Assembly: GCA_022457065.1 (NCBI GenBank) | Contig: JAJGBQ010000001.1 | Span: 4,898,001-4,962,000, forward strand | Reading direction: 5' to 3' | DNA: 64,000 bases | From: Curvularia sp. ZM96 | Lineage: Eukaryota; Ascomycota; Dothideomycetes; Pleosporales; Pleosporaceae | In this document: positions 1 to 13,031 of the stretch, in pieces | Position numbering within the stretch: position 1 is the stretch's first letter | How the letters are laid out: every line of letters begins with the position of its first letter | Notes under the pieces: model-generated | The model's database searches: none | What the model saw: only the letters and a program-made list of their open reading frames with translations | Told to the model about the DNA's origin: nothing | Made by a program: the position numbers and the translations under genes

Positions 1-26
1 GTTCCTTCCTCCATGCCTCCCTAACT

Positions 27-632
27 ATACCTAAGGTTCTATCTTCTCGCTATGTTCGTGCCCAGGGTTTAACTTCTAAGCGCCGTGCTCGTGCTAACTA
101 TATAAAAGAGTAGGGTTATAAAATAACTTACTATTATAAGTAGTGTAAGGAAAAGAACCTTCGTTACTTTATAGATACTACGACTAGTCGTTGCGCTAGA
201 TATATTTCTATTACGGCTAAATATAGCCTATTTGTTTCTAAGGAAGAGTAGGAGAAGGTTTAGCGCGAGAAGCGGTAGAAGCAGATTAAGATTGCGCGTT
301 TAAAGGCTTAGCTAGCTTAACGTAAGCTAGAACTCCTAGAGGCTAAGGCGCAAGAGTAAGTATTTACTAATCAAGATCTTACTATCTTAAACTTTTAGAA
401 TCGCGCGAAAGAGCAGGCTGAGAGAAGTTCTACCTCTAGTACGGACCTTCTAATAACTAGACTATCGCTACCTAAATAGTCGACTAACTTAGGCTAGTTA
501 TAGGCTAACGCTTCTTTCGACTCTTTTTCCCTTAATTACTTCCTTTCTCTTAAGAACCTAGTTCTCGTTTCTTTAGATATTTCTAGTAGTACTTACGTAC
601 TAGTAACTTATAGTTTATTAGGTTTCTTTTAG
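27..632 (+). pseudogene. Degenerate antisense Zn2Cys6-like ORF of copy A1
   Basis: This stretch aligns base for base with the open antisense ORF at 13651-14256. The ATG has become ATA at 27-29, and Gln/Trp codons have become TAG or TAA. Some cysteine codons of the zinc-cluster region are changed to tyrosine (TGT/TGC to TAT/TAC), the expected RIP result. It shows that the antisense ORF is an ancestral part of family A and not a chance feature of one copy. It is not expected to be functional. Confidence 0.8.
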
Positions 633-3600
633 ACTCCTAAGTGTTATAGCTCTCTAGCTATCCTTACTACTTAACTAAGTACTTCTACTAACTACTAATT
701 TTCTATAGGTTCTTAATTTCCTTAACTACGTACTCGTCGTCTTTAAGCTCTATATCTTCTACTAGCTCGGCGTTTTAGAGTACTAGTTCTAATAGTTTTT
801 TGTAAAAAACGTTATATATACGTATGCCTAGTAGTAACTAGAGTTTATAGTTTACTAGTCCTAATTTCTCTAGAATTTTAAACAGTCCTAATTAGAGATT
901 ATCTAGTTTTTTGCTTAGTCGCTTAGTTTTTAGGTTTTATTATAATAAGAAAACTTTATCTCTCTTCTTAAAGGTTAGTCTCTTAATCTTTTACTTATTT
1001 ACGGCTTTAGACGTTGTAAGATTCCTATAAGCAATATTCTTACTTAATTTTTCGTGTAATTCTCGTATTAGTTAAGTCTTATCGTCTACTCTAACTATAA
1101 TACTTTTAATATCTTTTAGGTCTTAATAAGTAACTAGCTTATACCCGTAATTTACGTAATACGGCGAGTGCTTCGTGGTCGCCAATCTTATACTATTATA
1201 GGCTAATTGTATTATTAGTAAGAGTTTAACCTAGTTATCTTATAGCTTATTAGCGTACATTTACAAGTATTATTCTAGCGTTTAGTTTATTCGTTCCGTC
1301 TGTCTGTTAGTTTCTAGATAGAAGCTAGTCGATAGCTTCTTCTTAACTTCTATCTTTACTAAGAACGTTAACTAATACTTTAAGATAAATAGCTTATCTC
1401 TGTCCGTTATAAATTCCTTAGGCATCCTATACTCTAATACTAGTACCTTAGTAACTTTATACGCGTATTCTTCTACCGTAATAGTCTCTTCTATAGGCAC
1501 GAACTTTACCTCTTTAGTTAATTAACACACGATTACTAGGATAGTATTATAAAGTCGAGCTAATCCTAGTTCTAGTAACTTTAGGAGCTTTACTATAAAG
1601 TCTATTATTACGCTACTCTATAGTCGTGTCAGTGGCGGTAAGGGTTGTAATAGGCTATAGGGCTTATGTCTCTTAAGCTTGTTCTAGTAATATACTAAAT
1701 AGTTGTCTAGAATCTTCTACACTTTTGCTCGCAAGCATAGTATTATAAATACTCTTGTTAGTCGCCTAACTATTTCTTCGACTCCTACATATCTATATTC
1801 TAGAGACTCGTGTAGTTCTCGTATAAGGTCCGTCCTTATATATAGAGGTACGTATATTTAGTCCTTCTAAATTATATAATAGTACTCCTTATTATCCTAT
1901 AGTAGTGCCTTCTACTTAGGGTCGTTAGTATCTAGCTTCTATTTAGCTGCTTTCTACTACTATTATTACTATAGAGTATCTGTTAACACGGCTACCTTAG
2001 CTACTCTAGCTAGTTCTAGTTAGTTGTACCTTAAGCTGCCGTTAGGCATCTTCTTAAGTACTATATCGTATAGTTCTTAGTAACCCTTTTCGCGTAGGTT
2101 AGATCTTTAGCTTAGAGTATCTACTACTCTATTAAGCGATCCCGCTCGATACGTAATCTTAAAGTCGAACTAAGCTAATATCTTAGCCTATTAGACTTAT
2201 TATCTATTAAGTTTCTTAGTTATTATAAAACTCGCTAAGTTCTAGTAATTAGTAAAAACCTCAATCGTATCTAGAAGCCCTAACAGGTATACTTCCTATT
2301 ATTTAAAGGCGTTAACTACTCTAAGTAGTTCCTTATCGTGAATATCGTAGTTAAGTTCTACTCCTAAGAACTTCCTAGAATAGTAGAACACTAGTCTCTA
2401 TTTATTATCTAGGCACTGCTATAATAGTACAGCTCTAAGTGCATAATCTAACGCGTCGGTCTCGACTCGCGTCTTCCGTCTTAGGTCGTATATCTCTAGT
2501 ATAGGTGTCTCAAGGAAGATCTATTTAATCTAATTAAACGCCTTCTAATATTCCTCGTTCTACTAGAATCCTACTTTCTTTTTCGTAATCTTAGAGAGTA
2601 GTGCGGTAATTTTTAAATAATCTTTAATAAACTTCTAGTAGTAATTAGCAAATTCTAGAAAGAATTGTACGTCCTTAACTATTTTAGGTTTTAGCTATTC
2701 TTATATAGTCGCGATCTTTTTTAGATTTATTTTAACTCCTTTAGTTAAGATAATAAAGCTTAGGAATTCTGTTTCTTTAACGTAGAATTCGCACTTTCCT
2801 AGCTATAGATATAGCTTATATTTTTTAAGCTTCTTAAGCACTTTCTTAATATGTTTGATGTGTTCTTTGAGAGTTCCTCTAGAGTATACTAGTATATCGT
2901 CTAGGTAGGCTATAGCAAAGATTCTAAGGTATTCGTAGAGAGCGTTATTAATAACTAACTAAAAGGTTGCTAGCGTATTCGTTAACCTAAATAGCATAAC
3001 TATATACTCGTATAGTCTATACTTTGTTTTAAACGCTATCTTCTATTCGTCTTCTTTCTTAATTCTAATTCTATAAAATTCTTCTTAAATATTGAACTTC
3101 GTGAACTACTTAGCTTCTTAGAGTTAATCTATAAGTTCTAATATTAGTAGTAAGGGATATTAATTCTTTCGCGTGTTTACGTTTAACCTTTAGTAGTTAA
3201 TATATAGTCGCTATTTACCGTTAGGCTTCTTTACGAATAATATTAGTAAGGCTATTAGGCTATATCCTAGTTAAATAAATCTCTTTTTTAAATTCTTATA
3301 GAGGTATTCCTGTAGCTTAGTATCGTGCTCGGGCGCTATTAGGTATATACCTCCTAGCGTTAACTTTGCTTCTTCTTCTAAGACGATCTCGTAATCCTAG
3401 TTCTAGTATTTAGCTAGGTCTATTATCTCGTTTTCCTTAAATAGTTCTCTAAACTTGTTTATTTAGTATATATCTAGTATATCTAGTAGTAAGAGTCCGT
3501 CCTTCGTAGGCGCGACTTGTCTTATCTATATAACTCCTATCTACTAAGGGTCCTTCGCATAGATTCTCGCGATTTTATATAGTAAGATCTTACTAAATCT

Positions 3601-6232
3601 CCCGTTCTTAGGTAAGCTCTAATTCGTCGGGCGTATCTTCTTTCGTACTCTAGCAACCTTGCGCGTAGGTTCTTAGCTAAGTATAGTCTATTTCTACTAA
3701 TTAATAGCTAGGTTATAGGTATCTAGCTAGTTATAACTAATTAACATTTCTTTCTCTCTAAGGTCTATAATATTAATATTTATTTAACTTCGTATGTTAG
3801 CCATAGTTACTAGCACTAACTACGTTTCTAGTCTTATAAAGCCGCTCCTATATACTATAGGGCTATCGTTAGCTAATACTACTCGTATTAGCTTTTTCTT
3901 AGTCTAATAGGGTATCTTATATTTCTCTATAGCTTTTAGGAATATAACTGTCCTTGCTACTCTACTATCTACTAGAGCTAATAGCTTATTTCCTAGTACG
4001 TATATAGTCGTAGTTAATCTAGACTCGCGTCCTCTAATATTCCGTACTTCCTTAAGAGTTATTTTAGGACTACCTTTACTAGCGTGACCCTATCTCTAGT
4101 GGCATTCTAGTTTTTTAGTTAAGAGCGTTAGCTCTTCTCTAACTTCTTTCTTTCCTTAGGGAATTTTCTAGCTTGTTATTTAGCTACTAAGTAATCTAGA
4201 TAGGCGTCCCTATAGCATAATCTCTAATTACTATACCTATATAGTATAAGTTCTCTTCTAGATATCCGTTTCTTATTACGCGTGGTCTTATTACGCTATT
4301 AATCTTAGTTCTTTTAATTAGTTCGTTATAGAAAGTAACTACTATTTACTTTTACGTTATAGTGTATCGTACACTAATCTTCTATATAAAAGGTCTAGTA
4401 GATATTTATGTGTAGTATTATTTCCTCTAGTGTCTCTAGTATTAGGATCTAATTCTTCGTCGTGTTATATATCTTATATCCTACTATTTAGTATTTCTTA
4501 GCTATTATCGTCCTATATAAGTAGTAGCTCTCCTGTCTTACCGCGATTTACTATTCTTAATAGAATTAGCATTTCTCTACACAATTAATCTACTCTAGGC
4601 GTTCGTGCGCCTCTTAGTGTTCTTCTTTATAGATGTAACAATCTAATATTAGGCATTCGTTTACCTATAGATACATATAGTAGCAGCTATGTTCGTCTAG
4701 CTTGCTCTACTCCTTTTTATCTGCGTAGTATATATAGAAATCTCTTCTATAGTTAACCTAGTAAAGCCTCTAATAGAGTTCTTTCTCCCTTTCGTAGTCT
4801 TCCGCTAGTTAGAACGCTAGTAGGGTAGGGTCTACGAAGAAAGGCTATTTCTTGAACGCTTTTCTAATTATAGCGTTAGTCTCCGTACTAGTAATATTAA
4901 GACGTTAGGCGCGATACGCATAGGTATCCGCTACGTAAGTAGCATCGCTATATACCTAATATTCCTCTCTACTTAGTCGTTAGTCTATTTTCTTATCTTT
5001 AATTTTCTAATTAGTAGATTCTAGGGTTATCTATCTCGTGACCTTGTTTATCTAAATAGGTCTAGAAACTATCTCGAAGTCGTCTTCTTCGTTTAAGCGT
5101 GCTTCTTCGTATAAGTCTATATCGCTAAGGTTGTCGTTTAACTCCTCTATAGATAGTAAGATAGATAGTTGTACTTTTATTATTCTAATCTTTACTACTA
5201 CTTACTTAACTTCGTTTCTAAGACAGTCTCTGCGGAAGTGTTCTAACTCCCCGCATCTAAGACATGCTTTATTATTATAACGTCTCTAGCGCTCTTTCTT
5301 AGTTAGTCTATCGCTATACTTCCTAGGGTTTCTTTTTTTATCCTTAGTCTTTTCTTGTACCTTGCCTATTATAATAGTATCTCCGTCTTTGTTAGTTTAG
5401 TTGCGTTGCTTCTTTATGTTCGCTATTATAGGCTAGAACTATCTTTTCTTCTACTTGTTTCTTTCCTATAGCCTGTTATCGATGCGTGTGGCTAACTTAA
5501 TTAGAGCCTATAGCCTCTTAGGTTTATTATAATATACTAGACTATCTTTAATATTTTCTTTTAAGCCCGCTTTAAATACCGTTCGAAGGGCTACGTCGTT
5601 CTAGTTAATCCTAGTCTAGAGTTGTTTAAACTTAGCTATATACGCGGATACTAACTTAGTTTACCTTAGGCGAGTTATCGCTTTCTCTACCTAGTTCTTA
5701 GTATCTACTTCTCTAAAAATGCGTCCTATTTTTTCTTTAAAGGCGTTCTAGTCTTAGAATAGCGCCTTAGTTTCGTCTATAGTTCTATAGGTATTAGGTA
5801 ATAACATAAAGTTCTCTACGTATAGCTACATCTATATAGCTACCCTTCTCTTTAAGAGTGTGCTCGCTATAAGAATCTTTTCTTAGTTGTTAGAAACTTA
5901 GTTAAGTCTATAATAGAGGTTAACGTTAGTAAGAAACGTTCTTAGTTCGTTACGTCTCTCTTCGTATTTCTTAGGTATACCTATTTTAGGCTTTAGAAGT
6001 AGTCTCTCGTTTGGCGTGGCTATAAGCTACCCTATAAGCTAGTTAACTAGACTCTATATATCTACTAGCTACTTAGCTTGCTTCTTTATCTATCGCTTAA
6101 GCTTGGCTACTAACTCTCTAGAAGTAGATTCTACCTTAGGTTCCTCTCTATTACTAGGTGTGAGTATCTTATTATCCTTGGGCCTTTAGTTAGATTCTAT
6201 GCTAGGGATATCCGCTAGGTTACCTTAATAAG
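550..6232 (-). pseudogene. Degenerate gag-pol of copy A1
   Basis: Minus-strand gag-pol remnant in the same order as the copy at 14174-19854: gag near 4060-6230, then protease, reverse transcriptase (about 2600-3300), RNase H, integrase (about 850-1750) and a chromodomain remnant near 610-745. Each domain is crossed by many TAG/TAA codons at former Gln and Trp positions. The slippery run and following TAG between gag and pol are still visible near 4100-4110. No product is expected. Confidence 0.85.
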
Positions 6233-6295
6233 CTATCTTACTTAGTTAAGCGACTATTAGTTAAATCCTTCTATAGAATCCGTAGATAGTTAAAG

Positions 6296-6776
6296 TGTTA
6301 TATGGGGGTTCGCTATACTCACCTAGTCTTAGTCTAGATTAGGGCGAGACTTGTATAAAGTATTCCGTGCGATTATTTTCTAGCGATTCGTAGTAGAGAG
6401 AAGTTATAGAAGTTTAACTAAATATAAATAAATAATTAATTCTATAACGATAGAATAACTAAGTATTAATCTATGTAAGAGAAGAACTTATAAGAGAGTT
6501 AACTATAACGAGTGTAATAATAAAATCTAACCTATTCTTATACTTATTACTATCTACCTGTCCGTTAGAGCGGCCCTTGCTATTACTAACAGTCCCGTCT
6601 GCTGTGATGGCTCTCTGCTATTATATATGCTCCTGCTATTACTGACGGTTGTTCTTGGCGTGATGGCAGTCACGTGACTATCGCCCCGCGGTGATCATTA
6701 CCTTTTGACGTGGCGCCCAATGGTCTCCAACCTGCGGCCCTCGTCCAGGAGAGATCCTTCGCTATTACTTGTAACA
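6296..6776 (-). repeat. Right LTR (5' LTR) of copy A1
   Basis: About 481 bp, bounded by RIP-altered TGTTA at the left and TAACA at the right. It aligns over its full length with the 480-bp LTRs at 13032-13511 and 19914-20393. The palindrome GTCACGTGAC at 6669-6678 has survived. The sequence to the right is the tail of a family B LTR, so A1 inserted into a B element or a solo B LTR. Confidence 0.9.
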
Positions 6777-6832
6777 CTTAGAGTCTTAACACTAGAAGTC
6801 TTATATTACTTCCACTCAAGATCCACTCTTAA
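6777..6832 (+). repeat. 3' tail of a family B LTR
   Basis: This segment matches the last about 55 bp of the family B LTRs at 21540-21965 and 27961-28381, ending in the same CTCTTAACA. The rest of that LTR should lie to the left of A1, outside the window. Whether it was a solo LTR or the end of a full element cannot be decided here. Confidence 0.8.
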
Positions 6833-6983
6833 CAATTAGCTAGCTTACCCTACGGCGTTCTACTAAACTCACTATATAATCTCTTAGACAGAAGAACTAG
6901 CTTTTTCAGCCCTATATTCGTACGTTATAGCTCTTAATAATAAGAAGTAGGACCTAAACCTAGAGAAGTTATAGTTCTAGCTA

Positions 6984-9900
6984 GACGGCTTCTTTAAAGA
7001 CCTAGTAGTAAGGTAGAAGGCTCTCTAGTATCTCCGTACGATAAAATAAAGGAAGGGTGACTTTCTCTCTTACGTACGAGCTTTTAATCTTAAGTTCTAT
7101 AAAGCAGGCTTAGGGCCTAAGAACGACGCTCTTAAGATTAACTATCTTAAGACCTCTCTTAATAGGAAACTACTACGCTATTAAGTAGGCTATTAACCTC
7201 CTTAGAACGAGACGTACGAAGCCTTCGTATAAAGAATGCGAACTACATAGAAGAACTTAAGAATAATTAATTAACTTTCGTCTAGCGTATCTACCTATTT
7301 AATAAAGCTCTTAATACTAAACACTTCTACTATAACTAGTAACGAGATAGACTAGTCGCTAACTATAGGAGCTATGTAGTTCTATACAAAGAGAGAGTAC
7401 TAAGGTACTCTAATCTAGATTACCTAATAAAGAGAGAAGGGAAGCTACCTTCGCTGCGGACGCCTAGAATACCTCGTACGACAGTGCAAGGCCATAGTCC
7501 CTAAACGATAGCGGAAGCCTAGTAATATAATAAAGGCCTTAGCCATAAACATAGAGAACGAGAGCTCAGACGAGGGAAAAGAGAAGCCCTAGCCTAAAAA
7601 CGCCAGCTAGGGTAGAGTAAGCAGGTTAAACGAGACGTACAACTAACTTAAGAACTACTTTATTAACTAAACTCTACTTAACTAATGTCTATAGACGTAA
7701 TCGTTACTTATACAAAAAACACTACTACTATAATTAACTATAGGTACTATACTTACTTATTAGTTTGTAATAATATCGTACAAGAACTTAACCTCTCTCG
7801 CGTGCCTATTTCTACAAGAAGAATTAACAGTGTTAACAACTAGAAGAGCACTGTACAAGCAATTACCTACTTTATAGTTAACGCTAGTAGAGTAGAAAGA
7901 CGAGTAGTAGCGTATATTATCTCATCTATATACGAGTACGACATAATTCTTAGTAAAACATAGCTAGAAGAAGTAGGAGGCATAATTAACGTAGCTAAAC
8001 ACAAGCTTCTCTTCCCTGCGTACAGCATATCTATACTAAGTGTAGAGAAGACGCTAGCTATATAGAACCTTTTACCTATCTCTACTACCGCCTTCTAACT
8101 CTACGTACGGAGAAATCGCAGATAACTAGTCGTCTAAATCTTCGCTGTAAGCCTCTAGGATATTAAGAAAGCTCTTTAGCTAAAGAAATAATTAACGTTA
8201 GTAGAAGTAACGAAGTTCTTACTACTATACTTACGCTCGTACGCCTCTCTATTTACGCTAAAAGAAGGAAAGGACCTACTACTACTACGAGAACCTAACG
8301 TAGACTACAAGATTGAACTTATACCCTAGAACGGAAAGATATCTAAGATTCTATATAGGCCTCTATATAATATATTAAGAGATAAGTTACTTATCCTAAG
8401 GAAAACGCTATACGAACTTCTAGAAAAGGGTTTTATTTAAGTAAGTAACTCTCTAGTAGCGTCTCCCATGCTCTTTGTATAGAAACTAGAAGTAGGCCTA
8501 AGATTCTATATAGACTATTAGGCCTTAAACGCACTTACTTGAAAAGACTAATATCTCTTACCTTTAATACGAGAGACGCTAAATTAAGTTAGACGAGCTA
8601 AGTAGTATATAAAGCTTAATATTACTATAGTATTTTATAAGATCTACATTACTAAGAGATAGGAGTAGATAACTGTCTTCCGTACGCGATTTAGTTCGTA
8701 CGAGTAGCTAGTAACCCTCTTTAGTCTAGTAAATATACTAAGTACGTTCTAGCGCTACGTGAATTAGATACTACGGGATTTCTTAGACGACTTCGCCTCT
8801 GCCTACTTAGACGATATTCTTATCTACACAGACGGCTCGCTATCTTAGCACCACGACTAAGTACGACAAGTAGTTAAACGTCTATAGACAGCAGGGCTAT
8901 AGCTAGAACTAAAGAAGTGCGAGTTTAACGTCTAACGTACGAAGTACCTTAGGTTTATTCTCGAAGTAGAGAAAGGCGTGTTAATAGACCCTAAGAAGAC
9001 AAAAGCTATTTAAGAATAGGAAGCTCCTATCTCTATATAAGAAGTACGAGAGTTTCTAGAATTCGCAAACTTTTATAGAAGGTTTATCTCTTACTTCTCT
9101 AAACTAGTAGAACCTCTCGTACGACTAATAAAGAAGGACGCTAAGTTTGTCTAGAAAGTAGAGCAAGAATAAAGCTTTATTAAACTAAAGAAAGTCTTTC
9201 TCTTTAAGGAAGTCCTCGTAGCGTTTAATCTAGAGAAGCGGATAATCGTTAAATATAACTCGTCTAGACGAGTAATAGGTATAGTCCTTCTATAGGAGAG
9301 AATAGATAGCACCCTATATATAGTAGCTTACTTCTCTCGCAAGTTACTTATTCACGAGGCGAATTACCCTATCTACGATAAAGAACTACTAATAGTTCTC
9401 TACTATCTAAAAGAATAGAATATAGAACTACGTAGCGTACAAGAATTTAAGGTAATTATAGACTATAAGAATCTAGAGTACTTTACTCGTAAGTAGAAAC
9501 TCTTAGAACGCCACGTATAATAGAACTTAGAACTTGTACGATTCTTTAATATAAAACTCTATTACCGTCTAGATAAGAAAAACGTATAAGCTAACGCCTT
9601 ATCCTAACAAGACTAAGATATATAGAAGGACGACCTAGACGAACATCTAGCCTTAAGAGAGTTCGTGATACTAGTACCTACCTAAGCCTAAGACAGCATT
9701 ATAGCAATGCCCGTACGAGACCTAGCAGCTAACTAAGAGAGGGGCTTAGACAAGAGTAATAGTTGCCCTAGTAGAAACCTCTCTCTTCTCTTAACTACAC
9801 TCTCTTAGCCTCCTAACCTTCTAGAGCTTATATAGGATAACTAGAACGAAGCCGTACGGATAGACTCTCTCTATTAAGAAGTTAAAGTAGCCGTATAAGG

Positions 9901-12242
9901 AAATTAACAATCTCTCCTAAGCTCTAGAAAGATAGCAATCTCTTTAGGCGACTATATAATTAATATAGAAGGTAAGCTACGCTAGCGTGATAGAACTTAA
10001 GTACTAGACTACGAACTACTTCGTATAGAAGTTATCTAAGTAGCCTACCTTTTACTACTTATAGAACACTCTAGACGAGAAGAGACATATAGAATTATTG
10101 TATAGAAGTAGTATTAGCTAAATATAAGTATAGAAGTGCGTCGCTACGTACGGAACTACGATCTTTGCCAAAAAAGTACCTTATAAAGAGATAGGAGACA
10201 TAGCTATCTAAAGCCTCTACTAGTGCCTACCCGTACGTAGCAGCACTTAATAGTTAACTTTATTATAGGCCTACTAAACTCTTAAGGCAAGACTAACCTA
10301 ATAGTAGTTAAGGACCGTCTAAGTAAGAGTATTATACTAATCCTAATAGACAAGATTAAAATAATAGACGTCGCGTAGGCCTTTATACGAGAAGTATACT
10401 AATACTATAGCCTATCTTAGTCTATTACGTCTAACTATAGCCCTTAGTTCGCTAGCGCCTTATAGAAGTAGATCTGCCTATTACTAGGCATCTAGCGGAA
10501 TCTCTTAATAGCTTATTACCTCTAGACGGACGGAACTACGGAGCGCGCAAATAGCGACATAGAAGCAACCGTACGAATATTCTATAACTACGACTAAGAC
10601 AACTAGATATAGCTCTATCTAATTCTAGAACTTATACTTAACTCTTATACGAACACTATAATAGGTATTTCGCCTTTCTTTCTCTACTATAGTTATTATA
10701 ATACCTCTTTTCTCTAGACTTAAACTATTACTTAAACTATAGAGGTAGAGAAGGTAGTAAAAGATATCGTCTAGACGATTAGCGGCGCATCTAACTAGGT
10801 AATAGCTACTATAACGTACGCGTAATAGGAACAGGAACGTTAAGTAAATAAGTTCTATAAACTAGTACTAACTTATAAAGTAGGCGACTAGGTTTAGCTA
10901 GATCTACGTAACGTACGTACCGCCTAAGTAAGTAAGAAGTTAGACTAGAAAAACACGAAGTTCTAAGTATTACGCATACGAGACCTATACTAGGTTAAAC
11001 TAGCTATACTTTAGGAAATAAAAACCTTCTATATTAATAAACTCCGTCTAGTAGCTAATAACCTACTACCTTTATAGCAAACTAACGATAGTAACTCTAC
11101 GGCTATTATTATACAAGGCGACGACGAAGAGAAAGTATATCTAGAATAGATAGTTTAAGAGATTATAGATAAGAGACTTAGACAAGAAAGAATAGAATAT
11201 CTTGTTCTATAGATAGGCTATAAAGAAACTACTTAAGAGCCCGCTAGCTATTTAGCCGATACTATAGTACTATAGTCTTAGTTAGCACACACCTAGCCTA
11301 TACGACGACCTAACGGACGACTACTTAGGAACTAGAAGAAGACGCTACTCTAGAAGCAGTAGAGATATAGCGGAGCTAGGCTAGAGCGTACGCCTCTTCT
11401 TACTACTACTACTACTACTACTACTACGAGAACTACGCGAGATAGGCGTACGAGGACCTAGAAGCCCGCCCTACGCTGTATAACGAGCCCTATAGTCTTA
11501 CTAGATATAGTTAGAGTATGCGCCCCTCTATACGCTAGAGAGCGAGACGTAGCTAGCAAACGTAGTAAAGTCCTTAGCACCTTTAAGAATAAGAGCGTAG
11601 TTTGTATAGAACCTGGCGTTTAGACCTCTACGCGAATATATAAGGAACGTCTTAAGGTACGAGAGCTATCTACTAAGGATTTAGCGAGTAAGAATAGTGT
11701 AGTAGGTAATAATAAGAGAGAAGTTACGAGCACTATTACTAAAAACTACGTTATACGGCGACTAGTTTCTTAGTTAATAAAAGAAGTTATAGATATAGTA
11801 GAGTTTAGACTACTAAAATTAGTAACTTTGTATAAGATAGAAGAGAATTAAACTTATAAGAGCGGTTATAAAGATATAGCGGAACTTCTCTACCACACGT
11901 ACGTTAAAGATATACTAAACCTAGTAGTTTATAGACAAAATCTAGCTAGAGAGCGTCTAGAGAAGAGACTATATACTACTAGTAGTTATACGGGTTAATA
12001 GCTAATAAGCGACCTCGAAAACTTAAGCTATTGCTTCCTCTAAAGTGTCGTTAGGGCCGCCACCTATATAGAAAGCTAGCGCATTAACGTAGTTAGTCTT
12101 CTACTATCTACGTTCGGCTATAGTTATACGAAGGGGTAGTAGAAAGAAGTAAGAGAGTAAGAAGTTATTAATTAGAACGCTAGTGTAGAGTACTAAAAGC
12201 TAGACGAACGGAGAAGAAAAGTTAGCACAAGAGAAAGTTAAG
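6984..12242 (+). pseudogene. Degenerate gag-pol of element F with chromodomain and long C-terminal extension
   Basis: The gag frame is recognisable from about 6984, in a different frame from pol. Pol retains YLDD at 8804-8815, then a FLEFANFYRRF-like motif near 9050, an RNase H-type AYFSRK...YPIYDKELL segment near 9325-9400, a VVKDRLSKS integrase motif near 10300 and a chromodomain with a RIEYLV core near 11190. The chromodomain frame continues in phase past a (TAC)9 threonine tract at 11401-11427 down to TAA at 12240-12242, giving a tail of more than 300 codons. Many TAG/TAA codons at former Gln/Trp sites break it. Confidence 0.75.
11401..11427 (+). repeat. (TAC)9 microsatellite
   Basis: Nine perfect TAC units. 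In the pol frame of element F they encode a run of threonines inside the C-terminal extension, so the repeat probably arose within a coding region. Confidence 0.95.
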
Positions 12243-12655
12243 AGTCTGCGTAAGAAAGAAAAGTAATCTTAAGAGAGTAGTAGGTAGTTTATATACTTAG
12301 TAGACGGCCGTTTGCTCTTACTATTACGACTACCGCTACTAGACCGCCACGCGATTACTGTCTAGAATACTTAGATTTAGCGTACGATTGTTAAACACAA
12401 TAAACAACCCTCGTCTATTTATAAGAAGAGGAGTATTATAAAGGGCTACGTCTAGGTACTCTACTAAGAGAATTATATAATAATAGAACACGTGACTCGT
12501 ACGAGTCACGTGACCTTCTCTTTTCGTACGAGCGAGAGAGGGCATAAAACAGGCGTGTACTTAGCCTATCTTCTTCTCTTCTTTATCTTTCTTCTTCTGT
12601 ACGATAGGTGAATGCATACTCGATAGCCAGGCCTCTCCGCCCTTAACATTAACTT
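12243..12655. other. Probable 3' non-coding/LTR-like end of element F
   Basis: Non-coding sequence after the F pol frame. It holds a 24-bp perfect palindrome (12489-12512), a TATA-like GCATAAAAC at about 12544 and a CT-rich stretch at about 12567-12597, an arrangement typical of an LTR promoter. No second copy is present to define LTR ends. A 68-codon minus-strand ORF (12339-12545) overlaps this region and shows no motif; I do not treat it as a gene. Confidence 0.4.
12489..12512. promoter_or_regulatory. 24-bp perfect palindrome with two CACGTG E-boxes
   Basis: The left half CACGTGACTCGT is exactly complementary to the right half ACGAGTCACGTG. It overlaps the decamer GTCACGTGAC (12505-12514) also found in the LTRs of families A and B. 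It lies about 35 bp upstream of a TATA-like string, so it may be an activator site of the F promoter. CACGTG is the known core of bHLH sites such as Cbf1/CPF1; binding here is inference. Confidence 0.5.
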
Positions 12656-13031
12656 AGTTTTTATTACTGGACTTAAGAGAGTATATTACTACCTAATTAT
12701 ACTAGTTACTAATTAAGATTACTTAATCTAGATTAAATTAAGTCTATTCTAGATTAGGCTAAGCCTAATTAGATTAATTAGATTAGATAAGATTAAGAGA
12801 TTAGCTTGATTAGCTAATTAGGTAAGTAAGCTAGTCTAGTTAAGACTAGAAGGTATAGAAGTAGTAGTGTATATTCTAATTTATCTAACTAATCTAATAG
12901 ATTAAGTAGATTTAATTAGTCTACTTAATATAATTCTCTTTGTCTAAAGTCTCCTTAGCTCTAATAAACTTTAATTATTATTTTTAAAATATTAATTTCA
13001 AAATAATTTTTTAATATTATTTATAAAAGGG
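12656..13031. other. AT-rich spacer with small palindromes; no gene seen
   Basis: Very AT-rich sequence with no open frame. It includes the 14-bp palindrome TTAATCTAGATTAA at 12723-12736 and a 17-bp hairpin (ATTAGGCT, one base, AGCCTAAT) at 12753-12769, plus many TTAGATTA variants. It may be RIP-decayed older repeat DNA. Its last five bases, AAGGG (13027-13031), are the left target duplication of the next element. Confidence 0.6.

Larger units (their letters stand above)
1..6776 (-). mobile_element. RIP-degenerate Ty3/gypsy family A copy (A1), left end outside window
   Basis: This copy is collinear with the better preserved element at 13032-20393: base 1 aligns with 13625 and similarity runs without large gaps to the right LTR. 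Nearly all differences are C-to-T or G-to-A, so CA and TG become TA, the signature of RIP. Coding direction is minus. The left LTR is outside the window, and the right LTR ends at 6776 inside a family B LTR tail. No long reading frame survives. The element must once have been identical to its relatives, because RIP acts on duplicated DNA. Confidence 0.93.
6833..12655 (+). mobile_element. RIP-degenerate chromovirus F (Ty3/gypsy)
   Basis: A plus-strand gypsy element distinct from families A, B and C. It shows, in order, a gag-like region, a decayed CCHC knuckle near 7450, reverse transcriptase with the intact string AYLDDILIYTDG at 8801-8836, an RNase H region, integrase traces near 10300-10470 and a chromodomain at about 11117-11260. 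The left LTR is not visible because B and A1 sit there. A promoter-like, LTR-like stretch follows the coding part (12243-12655). Both boundaries are estimates. Confidence 0.8.

Noticed and set aside
12339..12545. 68-codon minus-strand ORF
   Set aside because: It overlaps the palindrome and TATA-like part of the F end, shows low-complexity hydrophobic content, no motif and no second copy.
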